From NCBI RefSeq assembly GCF_006346325.1, contig NZ_VDYR01000001.1, forward strand, positions 62,001 through 126,000: DNA of 64,000 nucleotides. The letters are read 5' to 3'. Position 1 is the stretch's first letter, and each line of letters starts with the position of its first letter. Shown in pieces: positions 37,263 through 48,140 of the stretch. The notes under the pieces were generated by a model, which was not told where the DNA came from, made no database searches, and was given only the letters and a program-made list of their open reading frames with translations. The DNA is from Sphingomonas japonica (GTDB lineage Bacteria > Pseudomonadota > Alphaproteobacteria > Sphingomonadales > Sphingomonadaceae). The translations under genes were made by a program, and so were the position numbers.

Positions 37263-38492
37263 ATGCCCCTCATCGATCGCTTCCTGTCGCGGGCGTTTAC
37301 CCGTGGCCAGCTGACCGTCACCTTTCCCGATGGTCGCACCGCACAGTATGGCAGTTCCGACCCGGACCTCGCGCCGGTGGCGATCCGCTTCGCCGACCGG
37401 CGGGTGATGGCGGGCATCCTCGCCGACCCGTCGCTGGGCGCGGCCGAAGCCTATATGGATGGCCGCCTGATCCTCGAACGCGGCGACATCGCCGATTTCC
37501 TGATGCTAGCCACCGCCAACAACCGCTGGGAAGAGGGCAAGGGCACGCTGAACCAGGGTCCGACGCGGCGCGCGTTCGACAACGTCCTCCACCGCATCGA
37601 CCGCTTCAACATGGGGCGACAGGCCAAGCGCAACGTCGCGCATCACTATGACCTGAGCGACCGGCTCTACGACCTCTTCCTCGACGCCGATCGTCAATAT
37701 AGCTGCGCGTACTTCACCGATGCCGCCAACAGCCTCGAACAGGCACAGGCTGACAAGAAGGCGCATATCGCCGCGAAGCTGGCGATCGAGCCGGGCATGC
37801 GCGTGCTCGACATCGGTTGCGGATGGGGCGGGATGGCGCTGTACCTCCACGCCAAGACCGGCGCCGACGTCACCGGGATCACGCTGAGCGAGGAGCAGCT
37901 CAAGGTCGCGCGCGCCCGTGCCGAGGCGGCGGGGGTCGCCGACCATGTCCGCTTCGAGCTGATCGACTATCGCGCGATGTCCGGCCAGTTCGACCGGATC
38001 GTGTCGGTCGGCATGTTCGAACATGTCGGCCCGCCGCAATATCGCACCTTCATGCGCAAGGTCCGCGAACTGCTGACGCCGCAGGGGGTGATGCTGCTCC
38101 ACACGATCGGCCGTGCAGGGGGGCCGGGCGTGACCGATCACTTCACCGCCAAATATATCTTTCCCGGCGGCTACATCCCGGCATTGTCGGAAATCGTCCG
38201 CGCCAACGAGGGGCTTCGGATGTTCGTCACCGATGTCGAGGTGCTGCGGATGCACTACGGCTACACGCTCAAACACTGGTACGACCGCACCACCGCGGCG
38301 CGCGACGCGATCGTCGCGCTGTACGACGAGCGCTTCTTTCGGATGTGGCAATATTATCTGGCTGGATCGATGGTCAGCTTCCTCAACGGCGGGCTGGTCA
38401 ATTATCAGGTGCAGTTCGCACGCGACCGCGGCGCGTTGCCGATCACCCGGGACTACATGGCGGCGGCGGAACGCACCTATATCGAGGGGTAA
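37263..38492 (+). CDS. cfa: Cyclopropane-fatty-acyl-phospholipid synthase
   Basis: A 409-residue SAM-dependent enzyme that cyclopropanates unsaturated membrane phospholipid chains, usually on entry to stationary phase or under acid stress. The N-terminal lipid-binding part contains VMAGILADPSLGAAEAYMDG. The catalytic part has HHYDLSDRLYDLFLD, QYSCAYF, the SAM site RVLDIGCGWGGMALY near residue 180, GITLSEEQ, SVGMFEHVG and HYGYTLKHWYDR. It begins 26 bases after the molybdoenzyme. The last 16 bases overlap the end of the opposite-strand DUF1801 gene. Confidence 0.95.
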   Translation: MPLIDRFLSRAFTRGQLTVTFPDGRTAQYGSSDPDLAPVAIRFADRRVMAGILADPSLGAAEAYMDGRLILERGDIADFLMLATANNRWEEGKGTLNQGPTRRAFDNVLHRIDRFNMGRQAKRNVAHHYDLSDRLYDLFLDADRQYSCAYFTDAANSLEQAQADKKAHIAAKLAIEPGMRVLDIGCGWGGMALYLHAKTGADVTGITLSEEQLKVARARAEAAGVADHVRFELIDYRAMSGQFDRIVSVGMFEHVGPPQYRTFMRKVRELLTPQGVMLLHTIGRAGGPGVTDHFTAKYIFPGGYIPALSEIVRANEGLRMFVTDVEVLRMHYGYTLKHWYDRTTAARDAIVALYDERFFRMWQYYLAGSMVSFLNGGLVNYQVQFARDRGALPITRDYMAAAERTYIEG

Positions 38493-38899
38493 AGACGCTC
38501 CATCTCGGCGAGCGACTGTACCATCATCTCCTCCAGCACTTCCCGGTCGATGTCGCTGAGCCGCTTGATATAGAGGCAGGACTTGCCGACCCGATGCTTG
38601 CCGAGCAGGGTGAGAAGCTCTTCGAAATGCTGACTGCCGGGCTGGAGATACAGGACCAGTTCCGTCTTGCGCGGCGAGAAGCCGATCCGGCACATGTCGC
38701 CTTCGTGCCCACTGGCATAGCGGTAATGATAGCTGCCGAACCCGATGATCGACGGGCCCCACATCACCGGCGGCTCACCGGTCAGCCGCTGCATGGCGGC
38801 GCAGACCGTCCGGGCATCGGTCCGGCGCTGGGGATCCTCCACCGCGTCGAGGAAGGCGTCGACCGAATCGATCGTAGGCACGGTCTTGACGTCGGCCAT
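38477..38899 (-). CDS. DUF1801 domain-containing protein
   Basis: A 140-residue protein of the DUF1801 (YdhG-like) group: VDAFLDAVEDPQRRTDARTVCAAMQRLTGEPPVMWGPSIIGFG, then YHYRYASGHEGDMCRIGFSPRKTELVLYL and GKHRVGKSCLYIKRLSDID. The conserved MWGPSIIGFGSY and KSCLYIKRL motifs make the family assignment clear; the function is unknown. It overlaps the 3' end of cfa tail to tail. The start MADVKT is chosen from within a longer ORF that reaches back through argG antisense. Confidence 0.88.
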   Translation of the reverse strand: MADVKTVPTIDSVDAFLDAVEDPQRRTDARTVCAAMQRLTGEPPVMWGPSIIGFGSYHYRYASGHEGDMCRIGFSPRKTELVLYLQPGSQHFEELLTLLGKHRVGKSCLYIKRLSDIDREVLEEMMVQSLAEMERLYPSI

Positions 38900-39004
38900 C
38901 GCGCGTCTCCCGAGTCGCAAAGGGATGATATTGCCTAAAGCGGGCCGCAGCGCATAGAGCGCACGCCAGTCCCGCCATCCGGCCAGCTTTCGCGGAGTTC
39001 CTGC

Positions 39005-40222
<1,218 letters not shown>

Positions 40223-40362
40223 CGCTCCGATCGGCTGGTAGCCATGCTGTATTCGGGAAGCGCGTGTCCGGGGTCTGAGTGACGCCGAGGCCGCGCGAAT
40301 ACCCCAAACGCTCTACCGCCGATCGCTTGTGCCGGTCGCAGCCGGGCTTATGGTGCGGCGCG

Positions 40363-42036
40363 ATGCAGGGGGATGCACACACCGCCTTACGTTGGTGGCA
40401 GACACGCTGGTTCGTGGGCGCGATGGCGCTCGCCGCCGCGATTCCACTCCTGTGGCCCGACATTCCGCCGCTGGTCGACCTGCCCGGACATATGGGGCGC
40501 TGGCGCGTCCAGCAGGCGGGCGGCGAGGTGCCGTGGCTGGCGCAATGGTATGACTTCAACTGGATGCTGATCGGCAATCTCGGCATCGATCTGCTCATGG
40601 TCGTGCTCGAGCCGCTGCTGGGGCTCGAGCTCGCCGTCAAGCTGGTGGTGCTCACGATCCCGCCGCTCACCGCGTTCGGGCTGCTGTGGATCGCGCGCGA
40701 AGTGCATGGCCGGGTGCCGCCGACCGCGCTGTTCGCGCTGCCGCTGGTCTATGGCTATCCGCTGCAGTTCGGCTTTGTAAACTTCGCGCTGTCGATGGCG
40801 CTCGCGCTCAATGCCTTCGCCTTGTGGCTACGGCTGGCGCGGCTGGGCAGGCTGCAGTTGCGCGCGGCGCTGTTCGTGCCGCTTGGTGCGGTGATCTGGG
40901 TGTGCCACACCTTCGGCTGGGGTATGCTGGGCCTGCTCGCCTTTTCGGCCGAAGCGGTGCGCCAATATGACAAGGGCCAGCATCACGGGGGGACGCGCTG
41001 GTTCGCGGCGGTGTTCTGGGCCGGGATACATTGCCTGTCGCTGGCCCCGCCCGCGGCGCTGATGGTGTTGTGGCGCACCGGCGGCGGCGTGTCGGGGCAG
41101 ACCGCCGACTGGTTTAACTGGCGTGCCAAGACGCTGTGGCTGATGATGGTGCTGCGCGACCGCTGGCTGACCTTCGATCTTGCCGGATTCGCGGCGCTGC
41201 TGATCGTCATCGGCGCGGCAATCCGCAGTCGCACGCTGACCTTTTCGCGCAACCTGGCATTCTCGGCGCTGGTCCTTGCGGCCTGCTATGTGCTGCTGCC
41301 GCGGATCGTGTTCGGGTCCGCCTATGCCGACATGCGGCTGGCGCCGTATATGTTGGCGATCGGGATCGTGGCGATCCGGCCCAAGCCCGACATCGCATCT
41401 GGCCGCGCGGTGCTGGTGGCCACCGCCGGGCTGGCGTTTGTCGCGATCCGGCTCGCCGCCACCACAGTCAGCTTCTATCAGTTCGACCGGGTCTACGATC
41501 GCGAACTGGCCGCGCTCGACGCCGTGCCGGTCGGCGCACGTCTGGTCAGCTTCATCGGCCATAATTGCCGCAACGACTGGAAGATGTCGCGGATCGAGCA
41601 TCTACCGGCGATGGCGCTGGTGCGGCGGCTCGCCTTCTCCAACGACCAATGGTCGATGGCGGGCGCGCAGCTCCTCACCACGAAAATGCCGCAGGCACCG
41701 GGCTTTCGCTTCGATCCGTCGCAGATCACGACGCCGACGCGATGTCCGCGCGAATGGTGGCGCCCGATCGCGGTCAGCCTCACCTGGTTCCCGCGCGACG
41801 TGTTCACCCATGTCTGGCTGGTCGATCCGGGGCCATATGATCGCCGCCTCGAGGCAGGTCTCAAGCCGCTGTGGCGCGATGGACGCAGCGTAGTGTTCGA
41901 AGTCGAGCAGGGCGTCCCGGCGGCGACGCTTCGCCCGAACGATCTGGGTCCGCTCGGCCCGGAATTCCTCGAACGGATCGGCAAGCTGCGCGGCCATCCG
42001 CACATCGCCGAAACTGCCGCACTCAAGCCTTCCTGA
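40363..42036 (+). CDS. Large multi-pass membrane protein, GT-C-like
   Basis: A 557-residue protein (from Met at 40363) with about ten to twelve membrane segments up to residue 375 and a soluble C-terminal domain of some 180 residues. The first periplasmic loop has PPLVDLPGHMGRWRV, close to the D-x-P-x-H motif found near the N-terminus of GT-C polyprenyl-phosphate-sugar glycosyltransferases, so a role in envelope glycosylation is possible. I recognise no specific family. The C-terminal half has an RLVSFIGHNCRNDWKM segment. The in-frame start at 40279 would add an atypical Arg-rich tail. It converges with the FemAB-like gene, overlapping by 14 bases. Confidence 0.6.
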   Translation: MQGDAHTALRWWQTRWFVGAMALAAAIPLLWPDIPPLVDLPGHMGRWRVQQAGGEVPWLAQWYDFNWMLIGNLGIDLLMVVLEPLLGLELAVKLVVLTIPPLTAFGLLWIAREVHGRVPPTALFALPLVYGYPLQFGFVNFALSMALALNAFALWLRLARLGRLQLRAALFVPLGAVIWVCHTFGWGMLGLLAFSAEAVRQYDKGQHHGGTRWFAAVFWAGIHCLSLAPPAALMVLWRTGGGVSGQTADWFNWRAKTLWLMMVLRDRWLTFDLAGFAALLIVIGAAIRSRTLTFSRNLAFSALVLAACYVLLPRIVFGSAYADMRLAPYMLAIGIVAIRPKPDIASGRAVLVATAGLAFVAIRLAATTVSFYQFDRVYDRELAALDAVPVGARLVSFIGHNCRNDWKMSRIEHLPAMALVRRLAFSNDQWSMAGAQLLTTKMPQAPGFRFDPSQITTPTRCPREWWRPIAVSLTWFPRDVFTHVWLVDPGPYDRRLEAGLKPLWRDGRSVVFEVEQGVPAATLRPNDLGPLGPEFLERIGKLRGHPHIAETAALKPS

Positions 42037-43165
42037 ACGGCGTCAGTTCGCACAGAAATTCCTGTTCCTGCGCAACGGCCGCACGCTCGCGCACCAGGAA
42101 ATCGGCGATCGCGCGGCGGAAATTGGCGTCGGGGATGTAATGCGCCGACCAGGTCGCGATCGGCGAATAGCCGCGCGCCAGCTTGTGTTCGCCCTGCGCG
42201 CCCGCCTCGACGCGCTGCAGCCCGCGCGCAATCGCCGCATCGATCGCCTGGTAATAGCACAGTTCGAAATGCAGGAAGGGCACGTCCTCGCAGCAGCCCC
42301 AATAGCGACCGTACAGCGCGTCGTCGCCGATCAGGTTGAGCGCGCCTGCAATCGGCACCCCGTCACGCTCGGCGAGGATCAACAGCACGCGGTCACCCAG
42401 TGCTTCACCGATCAGAGGGAAGAAACTGCGTTCGAGATACGGCCGTCCCCATTTGCGGGCACCGGTGTCCTGATAGAATGCCCAGAACGCATCCCAATGA
42501 CGCGCGGTGATGTCCGGTCCGGCGAGATGGCGGATCGCCAGCCCTTCGACCGCGGCGGCGCGTTCCTTGCGGATCGCCTTGCGCTTGCGGCTCGACAGCG
42601 CCGCAAGGAACCCATCGAAGTCCTGATAGCCGTCATTGGTCCAGTGATATTGCGTGCCTTGCCGGATCAGCCACCCGGCCGCTTCGAACAGGGCGATCTG
42701 GTTAGGCGCTACGAACGTGGCATGTGCCGACGACAGCTCGCTCTGGACGGTCACGGCCTCGATCGCGGCGATCAGCGCGGGGGCGAGTGCAGGATCGCGC
42801 AGCAGCAGGCGGCTGCCGGGCACCGGCGTGAACGGCACCGCGATCTGCAACTTGGGATAATAGCTGCCGCCGGCGCGCTCCCACGCATCGGCCCAGCCGT
42901 GGTCGAACACATATTCGCCCTGGCTGTGCGCCTTGGCATAGGCGGGCGCGATGGCCGCCGGTGCGCCATCGTCACCATCTACGACGATCGGCAATGCCTG
43001 CCACCCGCTGCGGCCACCGACCGACTTGGACGCTTCGAGCGCGGCAAGAAAGCCATGGCTTAAGAAGGGGTCGCCCGTTCCGGCGCACGCCTGCCACTGC
43101 GCGGCGGGGATCGAGGATACGCCGTCGGCGATGCGGGCGGTTATCGGGGGAGACGTCACCTGCAT
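42023..43165 (-). CDS. GNAT-fold protein of the DUF482/FemAB-like family
   Basis: A 380-residue cytoplasmic protein of the family called peptidogalycan biosynthesis or DUF482. Typical segments are DPFLSHGFLAALEASKSVGGRSGWQALP, YVFDHGWADAWERAGGSYYPKLQIAVPFTPVPGSRLL, SSRKRKAIRKERAAA and HFELCYYQAIDAAIARGLQRVEAGAQGEHKLARGY. These proteins have two GNAT-like domains and resemble FemABX aminoacyltransferases; the substrate is not known. Its 3' end overlaps the GT-C-like gene. It follows mscS by 34 bases on the same strand and may be in that operon. Confidence 0.88.
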   Translation of the reverse strand: MQVTSPPITARIADGVSSIPAAQWQACAGTGDPFLSHGFLAALEASKSVGGRSGWQALPIVVDGDDGAPAAIAPAYAKAHSQGEYVFDHGWADAWERAGGSYYPKLQIAVPFTPVPGSRLLLRDPALAPALIAAIEAVTVQSELSSAHATFVAPNQIALFEAAGWLIRQGTQYHWTNDGYQDFDGFLAALSSRKRKAIRKERAAAVEGLAIRHLAGPDITARHWDAFWAFYQDTGARKWGRPYLERSFFPLIGEALGDRVLLILAERDGVPIAGALNLIGDDALYGRYWGCCEDVPFLHFELCYYQAIDAAIARGLQRVEAGAQGEHKLARGYSPIATWSAHYIPDANFRRAIADFLVRERAAVAQEQEFLCELTPFRKA

Positions 43166-43199
43166 GAATCTAGGGCACGAAACGCAAAGGGGAAGGCCG

Positions 43200-44486
43200 T
43201 CAGTCGCCTGTCCGCGGGACGCTTGGCAGCGTTTTCACATACACGTCGCGCTTGGGATAGGGGATTTCGACGCCATGCTCCTTGAACAGCCACCATAGCC
43301 GGTTGAGCACGTCGGAGCGGACGTTGCCGATGCCGCCCTCCGGATCGCTGATCCAGGCGAGGATCTCGTGATTGACCGAATTGTCGCCATATTCGGTCAG
43401 CCAGATATTGGGCTTCGGCGTCTCCAGCACGCGCGGGCTTTCGGCCGCGGCGCGCAGCATCAGTTCCTGCGCCAGCTTGAGGTCGCAATCGTAACTGACC
43501 CCGACCTTGATCCGAACCCGCACGTTGCGATCGGAATAGGACCAGTTCTCGACCTGCTCGGTCATCAGATTCTCGTTGGGAATCAAATGTTCCTTGCCGT
43601 CGCGGGTGATGACGCTGACCGCGCGGACGCCGATCTTGTTGACCCAGCCGACATCCTCGCCGACGACGATGACGTCGCCCGGCTTGATCGAACGGTCCAT
43701 GAGCAGGATGATCCCGGCGATCAGGTTGCCGACCGTCTTTTGCAGCCCGAAGCCGACCGCGAGCCCGAGCGCGCCCGAGAACACGGCAAAGGTGGTGAGG
43801 TCGATGCCGAGCATATCGACGCCGACGAAGAAGGCGACGACGATGATCGCCACCCCGGCGAGCTTCTGGAACAGCAGCTTCTGCGCCGGGTCGAAACCCT
43901 TGGCCTGACCGATCGCGTGGTTGATGACGCGGCTCGCCAGCCGCGCGACCGCGTAGAGGACGATCGCGGCGATCGCGACGGTGGTGACCGACAGCAGCGT
44001 GATGCGGGTGTCGCCCACCTCGACGCCGATATCGCCCAGGATGGTGGTGATCGGCGTGAGGCCGCCGACCGCGTAGCTGAACAGCGACACGAACGCGAAC
44101 CCTGCCACCGCCCACGCCGCCCAGCGCGGCAGGTTGAGCCCGCGCAGGATCTTCATCGCGAACATCGCGGTCGCGGCGCTCCACGCCAGTCCGATCGGCA
44201 GCGACGCGATCGGCCGCCACGGCCAGCTTGCAAAGACGATCGCGAGCAACAGCGCGGCGACGAGGTGGCGCACCATCTGTGCGATGCGCGGCTGGAATGT
44301 GCCGCCCTTGAGACCCGCACGGTGCGCGGCGACCTCCGCCAGCCTTGGCCCGAGCGTGCGCGACGCGAGATAGCCCAGCGCGAGCGCGCCGAGCGTCAGC
44401 CCGCCGCCCACTGCCAGTTCGACCAGCTCCGGATTGGTTGGAATGGTCACCTCGCCACCGGCGAGCAGAGCCGACAGGCGGTTCAT
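43200..44486 (-). CDS. MscS family mechanosensitive ion channel
   Basis: A 428-residue inner-membrane channel. Four to five membrane helices precede the pore helix GALGLAVGFGLQKTVGNLIAGIILLMDRSIKPGDVI, the MscS signature with its Gly/Ala pattern, then the beta domain (VGWVNKIGVRAVSVITRDGKEHLIPNENLMTEQVENWS) and an alpha/beta C-terminal domain. It releases solutes on hypo-osmotic shock. Its ATG overlaps the metC stop (ATGA), so expression is coupled to sulfur amino-acid genes, an odd functional mix. Confidence 0.94.
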   Translation of the reverse strand: MNRLSALLAGGEVTIPTNPELVELAVGGGLTLGALALGYLASRTLGPRLAEVAAHRAGLKGGTFQPRIAQMVRHLVAALLLAIVFASWPWRPIASLPIGLAWSAATAMFAMKILRGLNLPRWAAWAVAGFAFVSLFSYAVGGLTPITTILGDIGVEVGDTRITLLSVTTVAIAAIVLYAVARLASRVINHAIGQAKGFDPAQKLLFQKLAGVAIIVVAFFVGVDMLGIDLTTFAVFSGALGLAVGFGLQKTVGNLIAGIILLMDRSIKPGDVIVVGEDVGWVNKIGVRAVSVITRDGKEHLIPNENLMTEQVENWSYSDRNVRVRIKVGVSYDCDLKLAQELMLRAAAESPRVLETPKPNIWLTEYGDNSVNHEILAWISDPEGGIGNVRSDVLNRLWWLFKEHGVEIPYPKRDVYVKTLPSVPRTGD

Positions 44487-45697
44487 GCCGTCGCCCGGAA
44501 CCGCGCCAGCCCGCGGTCGAGATCGGCGATCAGGTCGGCGCTGTCCTCCAGCCCGATCTGGAGGCGGATGGCGGGGCCGGGCGCTTCCCAGCGCGTGACG
44601 CTGCGGACATGCTGCGGGTCGATGGGGATCGCCAGGCTCTCATACCCGCCCCAGCTATATCCGATCCCGAAATGCTCAAGCCCGTCGATCAGCGCCGCGC
44701 GCGCCTGTTCGCCGCCGCCTTCCAGCACCACGCTGAACAGCCCGGCCGCACCCTTGAAATCGCGGTGGAACAGTTCGTGCCCTGGGCAATCGGGAAGGGC
44801 AGGGTGCAGCACGCGGGCGACGCCGGGCTGGCCCTTGAGCCACCGCGCAATCGTCAGTGCGCTCTCGCCATGCTGCTTCAGCCTCAGCGCCATCGTGCGC
44901 AGCCCGCGGCTGCCGAGATAGGCGTCGTCGGGGCTGACGCACTGCCCGAGCTGATAGGTCGCGGTGCGCAGCGCATCGTACCGCCCCTTGGCCGCGGTCA
45001 CCGATCCGAGCATGGCGTCCGAATGCCCGACGACATATTTGGTGGCGGCGAGGATGGTATAGTCGATCCCCCGCGCGATCGCCGGGAACAGCAATGGGGT
45101 CGCCCAGGTGTTGTCGAGCAGCGTGACGATGCCGCGTGCCCTGGCGACGGCGACGATGGCGGGAATATCCTGCACCTCGAACGTCAGGCTGCCGGGACTT
45201 TCGAGGAAGATCGCGGCGGTATTGTCGCGGCACAGTGCGGCGATGCCTGCCCCCATCAACGGATCGTAGAATTCGGTCTCGATGCCCATCCGCTTGAGGA
45301 GCCCGTTCGCAAGGCTGCGCGTCGGGTCATACGCGCTGTCGGGCACCAGCAGATGATCGCCCGGCGACAGCACCGCCAAGAGCGCGCTGGCGATCGCAGC
45401 GACCCCCGACGGATAGAGCAGCGTCGCCTCGGCTCCCGGCTCGAGCTGGGTCAACGCGTCGGCCAGGCTCCACTGCGTCGGCGTGCCGCGCCGCCCGTAG
45501 AACAGCCGGTGATGCGTGTCCGGAGCGTTGTTCGCGCGCAGCGCCGCGACGTCGTCGTACAGGATCGTCGATGCCCGCCACACCGGCGGGTTGACGGTGC
45601 CAGTCCCCTGATTGGGACCCTGCGTCCATTCCTTGCGGCGTCCGGCGGCGACGACGCGCGTGCCGTCGCCAATCGCCGCCGGGCCGCCGTTGCTCAC
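44483..45697 (-). CDS. metC: Cystathionine beta-lyase (PLP-dependent)
   Basis: A 404-residue Cys/Met metabolism enzyme. Typical segments: YGRRGTPTQWSLADALTQLEPG, LLYPSGVAAIASALLAVLSPGDHLLVPDSAYDPTR, LLDNTWATPLLFPAIARG and the PLP Lys (near 221) in LAATKYVVGHSDAMLG. GYSWGGYESL near the C-terminus is typical of MetC, which cleaves cystathionine to homocysteine. The start is GTG at 45697, overlapping the sseA stop as GTGA. The gene is part of the overlapping run sseA-metC-mscS. Confidence 0.93.
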   Translation of the reverse strand: MSNGGPAAIGDGTRVVAAGRRKEWTQGPNQGTGTVNPPVWRASTILYDDVAALRANNAPDTHHRLFYGRRGTPTQWSLADALTQLEPGAEATLLYPSGVAAIASALLAVLSPGDHLLVPDSAYDPTRSLANGLLKRMGIETEFYDPLMGAGIAALCRDNTAAIFLESPGSLTFEVQDIPAIVAVARARGIVTLLDNTWATPLLFPAIARGIDYTILAATKYVVGHSDAMLGSVTAAKGRYDALRTATYQLGQCVSPDDAYLGSRGLRTMALRLKQHGESALTIARWLKGQPGVARVLHPALPDCPGHELFHRDFKGAAGLFSVVLEGGGEQARAALIDGLEHFGIGYSWGGYESLAIPIDPQHVRSVTRWEAPGPAIRLQIGLEDSADLIADLDRGLARFRATA

Positions 45698-46533
45698 GCC
45701 GGACCCATCGCCTTTGGCGTAGAGCGATCGGCGCCCCATTCGGACCAGCTTCCGTCGTACAGCGCGGCCGACTGACCCAGCAGATGCAGCCCGAACGCCA
45801 GCACTGCGGCGGTCACGCCCGATCCGCATGTCACCGCGATCGGCTTGGTGGTGTCGATCCCGGCCTCGGCAAATGCCGCGCGAAGCTCCTCGTCCTGCTT
45901 CCAGGTGCCGTCGGAATGGAAGACCCGCCCGATCGGCAGATTCCTCGATCCCGGGATATGGCCGGCATGGGTTGCGGGGCGCGGATCGGGCTCCTCGCCG
46001 GTGAAGCGCGCTTCCGACCGCGCATCGAGCACCTGCTCGGCGCCGCTGTCGAGATTGGCCTTCATCGCGTCCAGATCGCGCACCTGCTTGCGGTCTTCCC
46101 AGATGGTGAAGTGGCGATGACGCAGCGTTTCCTTGCCGCTGGCGGTCGGGCGCCCTTCGGCTTCCCACTTCGCCAGCCCGCCATCGAGGATCGCGACGTC
46201 GTGCGCGCCAAAGGTACGCAACATGAACCATGCGCGCGCTGCGGTCTTGAGCGGAGAATTGTCGTAGAGAACGATACGGCTGCCGTCCCCCAGGCCCAGC
46301 GATTGCATGCGGCTGGCGAATTTTTCGGCAGGCGGCAGCATCATCGGCAGGTCGCTCGCGGTATCCCGCAGCTCGTCGAGGTTCATGAACACCGCACCGG
46401 GGATGTGCCCGGCCTCGTATTCCCTGGCCGGATCGCGGCCCTCGCCCGGCATTACCCATGTCGCATCGACCACGCGGAGGTCGGACGCCCCCAGTTCGCC
46501 TGCCAGCCATTCGGTCGTCACGAGCGCGTCCAT
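45694..46533 (-). CDS. sseA: 3-mercaptopyruvate sulfurtransferase
   Basis: A 279-residue tandem rhodanese. The N-terminal inactive domain has LRVVDATWVMPGEGRDPAREYEAGHIPGAVF. The C-terminal domain has VLDARSEARFTGEEPDPRPATHAGHIPGSRNLP and the active loop CGSGVTA, with the catalytic Cys near residue 235. The CGSGVT loop distinguishes mercaptopyruvate sulfurtransferase from thiosulfate sulfurtransferase. It transfers sulfur from 3-mercaptopyruvate to thiols or cyanide. The ATG at 46533 is preferred over an in-frame TTG at 46560. It is followed by metC, fitting cysteine and methionine metabolism. Confidence 0.95.
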   Translation of the reverse strand: MDALVTTEWLAGELGASDLRVVDATWVMPGEGRDPAREYEAGHIPGAVFMNLDELRDTASDLPMMLPPAEKFASRMQSLGLGDGSRIVLYDNSPLKTAARAWFMLRTFGAHDVAILDGGLAKWEAEGRPTASGKETLRHRHFTIWEDRKQVRDLDAMKANLDSGAEQVLDARSEARFTGEEPDPRPATHAGHIPGSRNLPIGRVFHSDGTWKQDEELRAAFAEAGIDTTKPIAVTCGSGVTAAVLAFGLHLLGQSAALYDGSWSEWGADRSTPKAMGPA

Positions 46534-46581
46534 GTCGGTCTCCTGCTTGTCGGGTCGCAATCTCTATCCGCCGCATCGACG

Positions 46582-48111
46582 CTAGTCGAGCGTGTCGAGG
46601 AACCCGGCGGCCTGGTTACGCAACGCGACCTGTGTCGCCGCGTCCATCCGGTCCCAGTTGCGGTACGGCATCGCCAGCCGCTGGTTGCTGCCCAGCTTGT
46701 CACGATTGCGCGCGAGGAAGTCCCAATAGAGCGCATTGAACGGACAGGCATCCGGGCCGGTGCGCTGTTTGACGTCGTAGCGGCAGTGTCCGCAATAGTC
46801 CGACATGCGATCGATATACGCACCCGAAGACGCATAGGGTTTGGAACCCAGCAGCCCGCCATCGCCGAACTGGCTCATCCCCAGCGTGTTCGGCGCCTCG
46901 ACCCATTCATAGGCGTCGGCATAGACTTCCAGATACCAGCGCTGGACCTCTGCCGGATCGGCGCCGATTAGCAGCGCGAAATTGCCGGTTATCATCAGCC
47001 GCTGGATATGATGGGCATACGCGCTGTGCAGCGTCTGGCCGATCGCCTGGCTCAGACAGAACAGGTCGGTGTCCCCGGTCCAGTACCAGGCGGGAAGGAG
47101 GCGCCGGGCCTCGAGGAAATTGCGCGCCGTATAGTCCGGGCCTTCGCGCCAGTAGATACCGCGGACATACTCGCGCCAGCCGATCACCTGGCGGATAAAT
47201 CCCTCGGCGGCGTTGAGCGGCACTTTTCCAGCGCGGTATCGCTTCTCGACTTCGCGGCACAAGTCGATCGGGTCGAGTAGTCCGCAGTTGATGTAGGGCG
47301 ACAAGACCGAATGCCACAGGAACGGGACGTCGGTGAGCATCGCGTCCTGATAGTCGCCGAAGCCAGCCAAGGCGTGGTTCAGAAACGCCTTCTGCTGCGC
47401 AAGCGCGTCGGCTTCGGTCACTGCGAAGTCGAAGCCGTCGAGTGTGCCGGGATGATCGCCGAACCGCTCGGCGACCAGCGCGAGCACCTCTCGCGTGATC
47501 GGGTCGGGACTGAACGACAGCGGCTGCGGCATGGTCAGGTCGCGCTTTGCCGGCTTGCGATTCTCCTTGTCGAAGTTCCACTGGCCGCCTTCGGGCTGGT
47601 CGCCGTCCATCAACAGCCCGGTCTTGCGGCGCATTTCGCGGTAGAAATATTCCATCCGCAGCTGCTTGCGCCCCTCGGCCCACGCCTCGAACTCCGCATG
47701 GCTGGCCAGGAAGCGCGTGTCGGCGCGGATCTCGACATCTGCTTCGAACTTGTCCGGCCATTCCTCCAGCATCTGGCGCACGCGCCATTCACCGGCTTCG
47801 GTGACGACGATCCGGTCCGGGGCATGGCGCTCGGTCGCACGCGCAACCTCGCCGGTAAAGCTGCCGGAATTGTCGGGATCATCGAAGGCGACATACTCGA
47901 CATGCCATCCGTCCGACCGCAGACGTTCGGCATGATGCCGCATCGCCGAGAACAGGAATGCGATCTTCTTGACGTGGTGCTGCACATAGGTCGCTTCGTC
48001 GGCGACCTCCATCATCAGCACGGTGCTGGCGTCAGGATTTTCTCCCTCCAGCGACGAGATCGCCATCGACAACTGGTCGCCCAGGATCGGGATCAGCGAG
48101 GTGCGTTTCAA
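46582..48111 (-). CDS. Cryptochrome/photolyase family protein, FeS-BCP (PhrB-like) type
   Basis: A 509-residue flavoprotein of the prokaryotic (6-4) photolyase group, repairing UV photoproducts with blue light. It aligns throughout with Agrobacterium PhrB as I remember it: [84 protein letters not shown]. The 4Fe-4S ligands are conserved: a Cys near 352 (DLFCLSQ) and three in [20 protein letters not shown], near 439, 442 and 455. No ATG fits; a TTG at 48111 gives the best start ([13 protein letters not shown]), while a GTG at 48150 would overlap queF. It is divergent from queF. Confidence 0.92.
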   Translation of the reverse strand: MKRTSLIPILGDQLSMAISSLEGENPDASTVLMMEVADEATYVQHHVKKIAFLFSAMRHHAERLRSDGWHVEYVAFDDPDNSGSFTGEVARATERHAPDRIVVTEAGEWRVRQMLEEWPDKFEADVEIRADTRFLASHAEFEAWAEGRKQLRMEYFYREMRRKTGLLMDGDQPEGGQWNFDKENRKPAKRDLTMPQPLSFSPDPITREVLALVAERFGDHPGTLDGFDFAVTEADALAQQKAFLNHALAGFGDYQDAMLTDVPFLWHSVLSPYINCGLLDPIDLCREVEKRYRAGKVPLNAAEGFIRQVIGWREYVRGIYWREGPDYTARNFLEARRLLPAWYWTGDTDLFCLSQAIGQTLHSAYAHHIQRLMITGNFALLIGADPAEVQRWYLEVYADAYEWVEAPNTLGMSQFGDGGLLGSKPYASSGAYIDRMSDYCGHCRYDVKQRTGPDACPFNALYWDFLARNRDKLGSNQRLAMPYRNWDRMDAATQVALRNQAAGFLDTLD

Positions 48112-48140
48112 TCGGGCGGTCCGCTTCCTACATCGGCACG

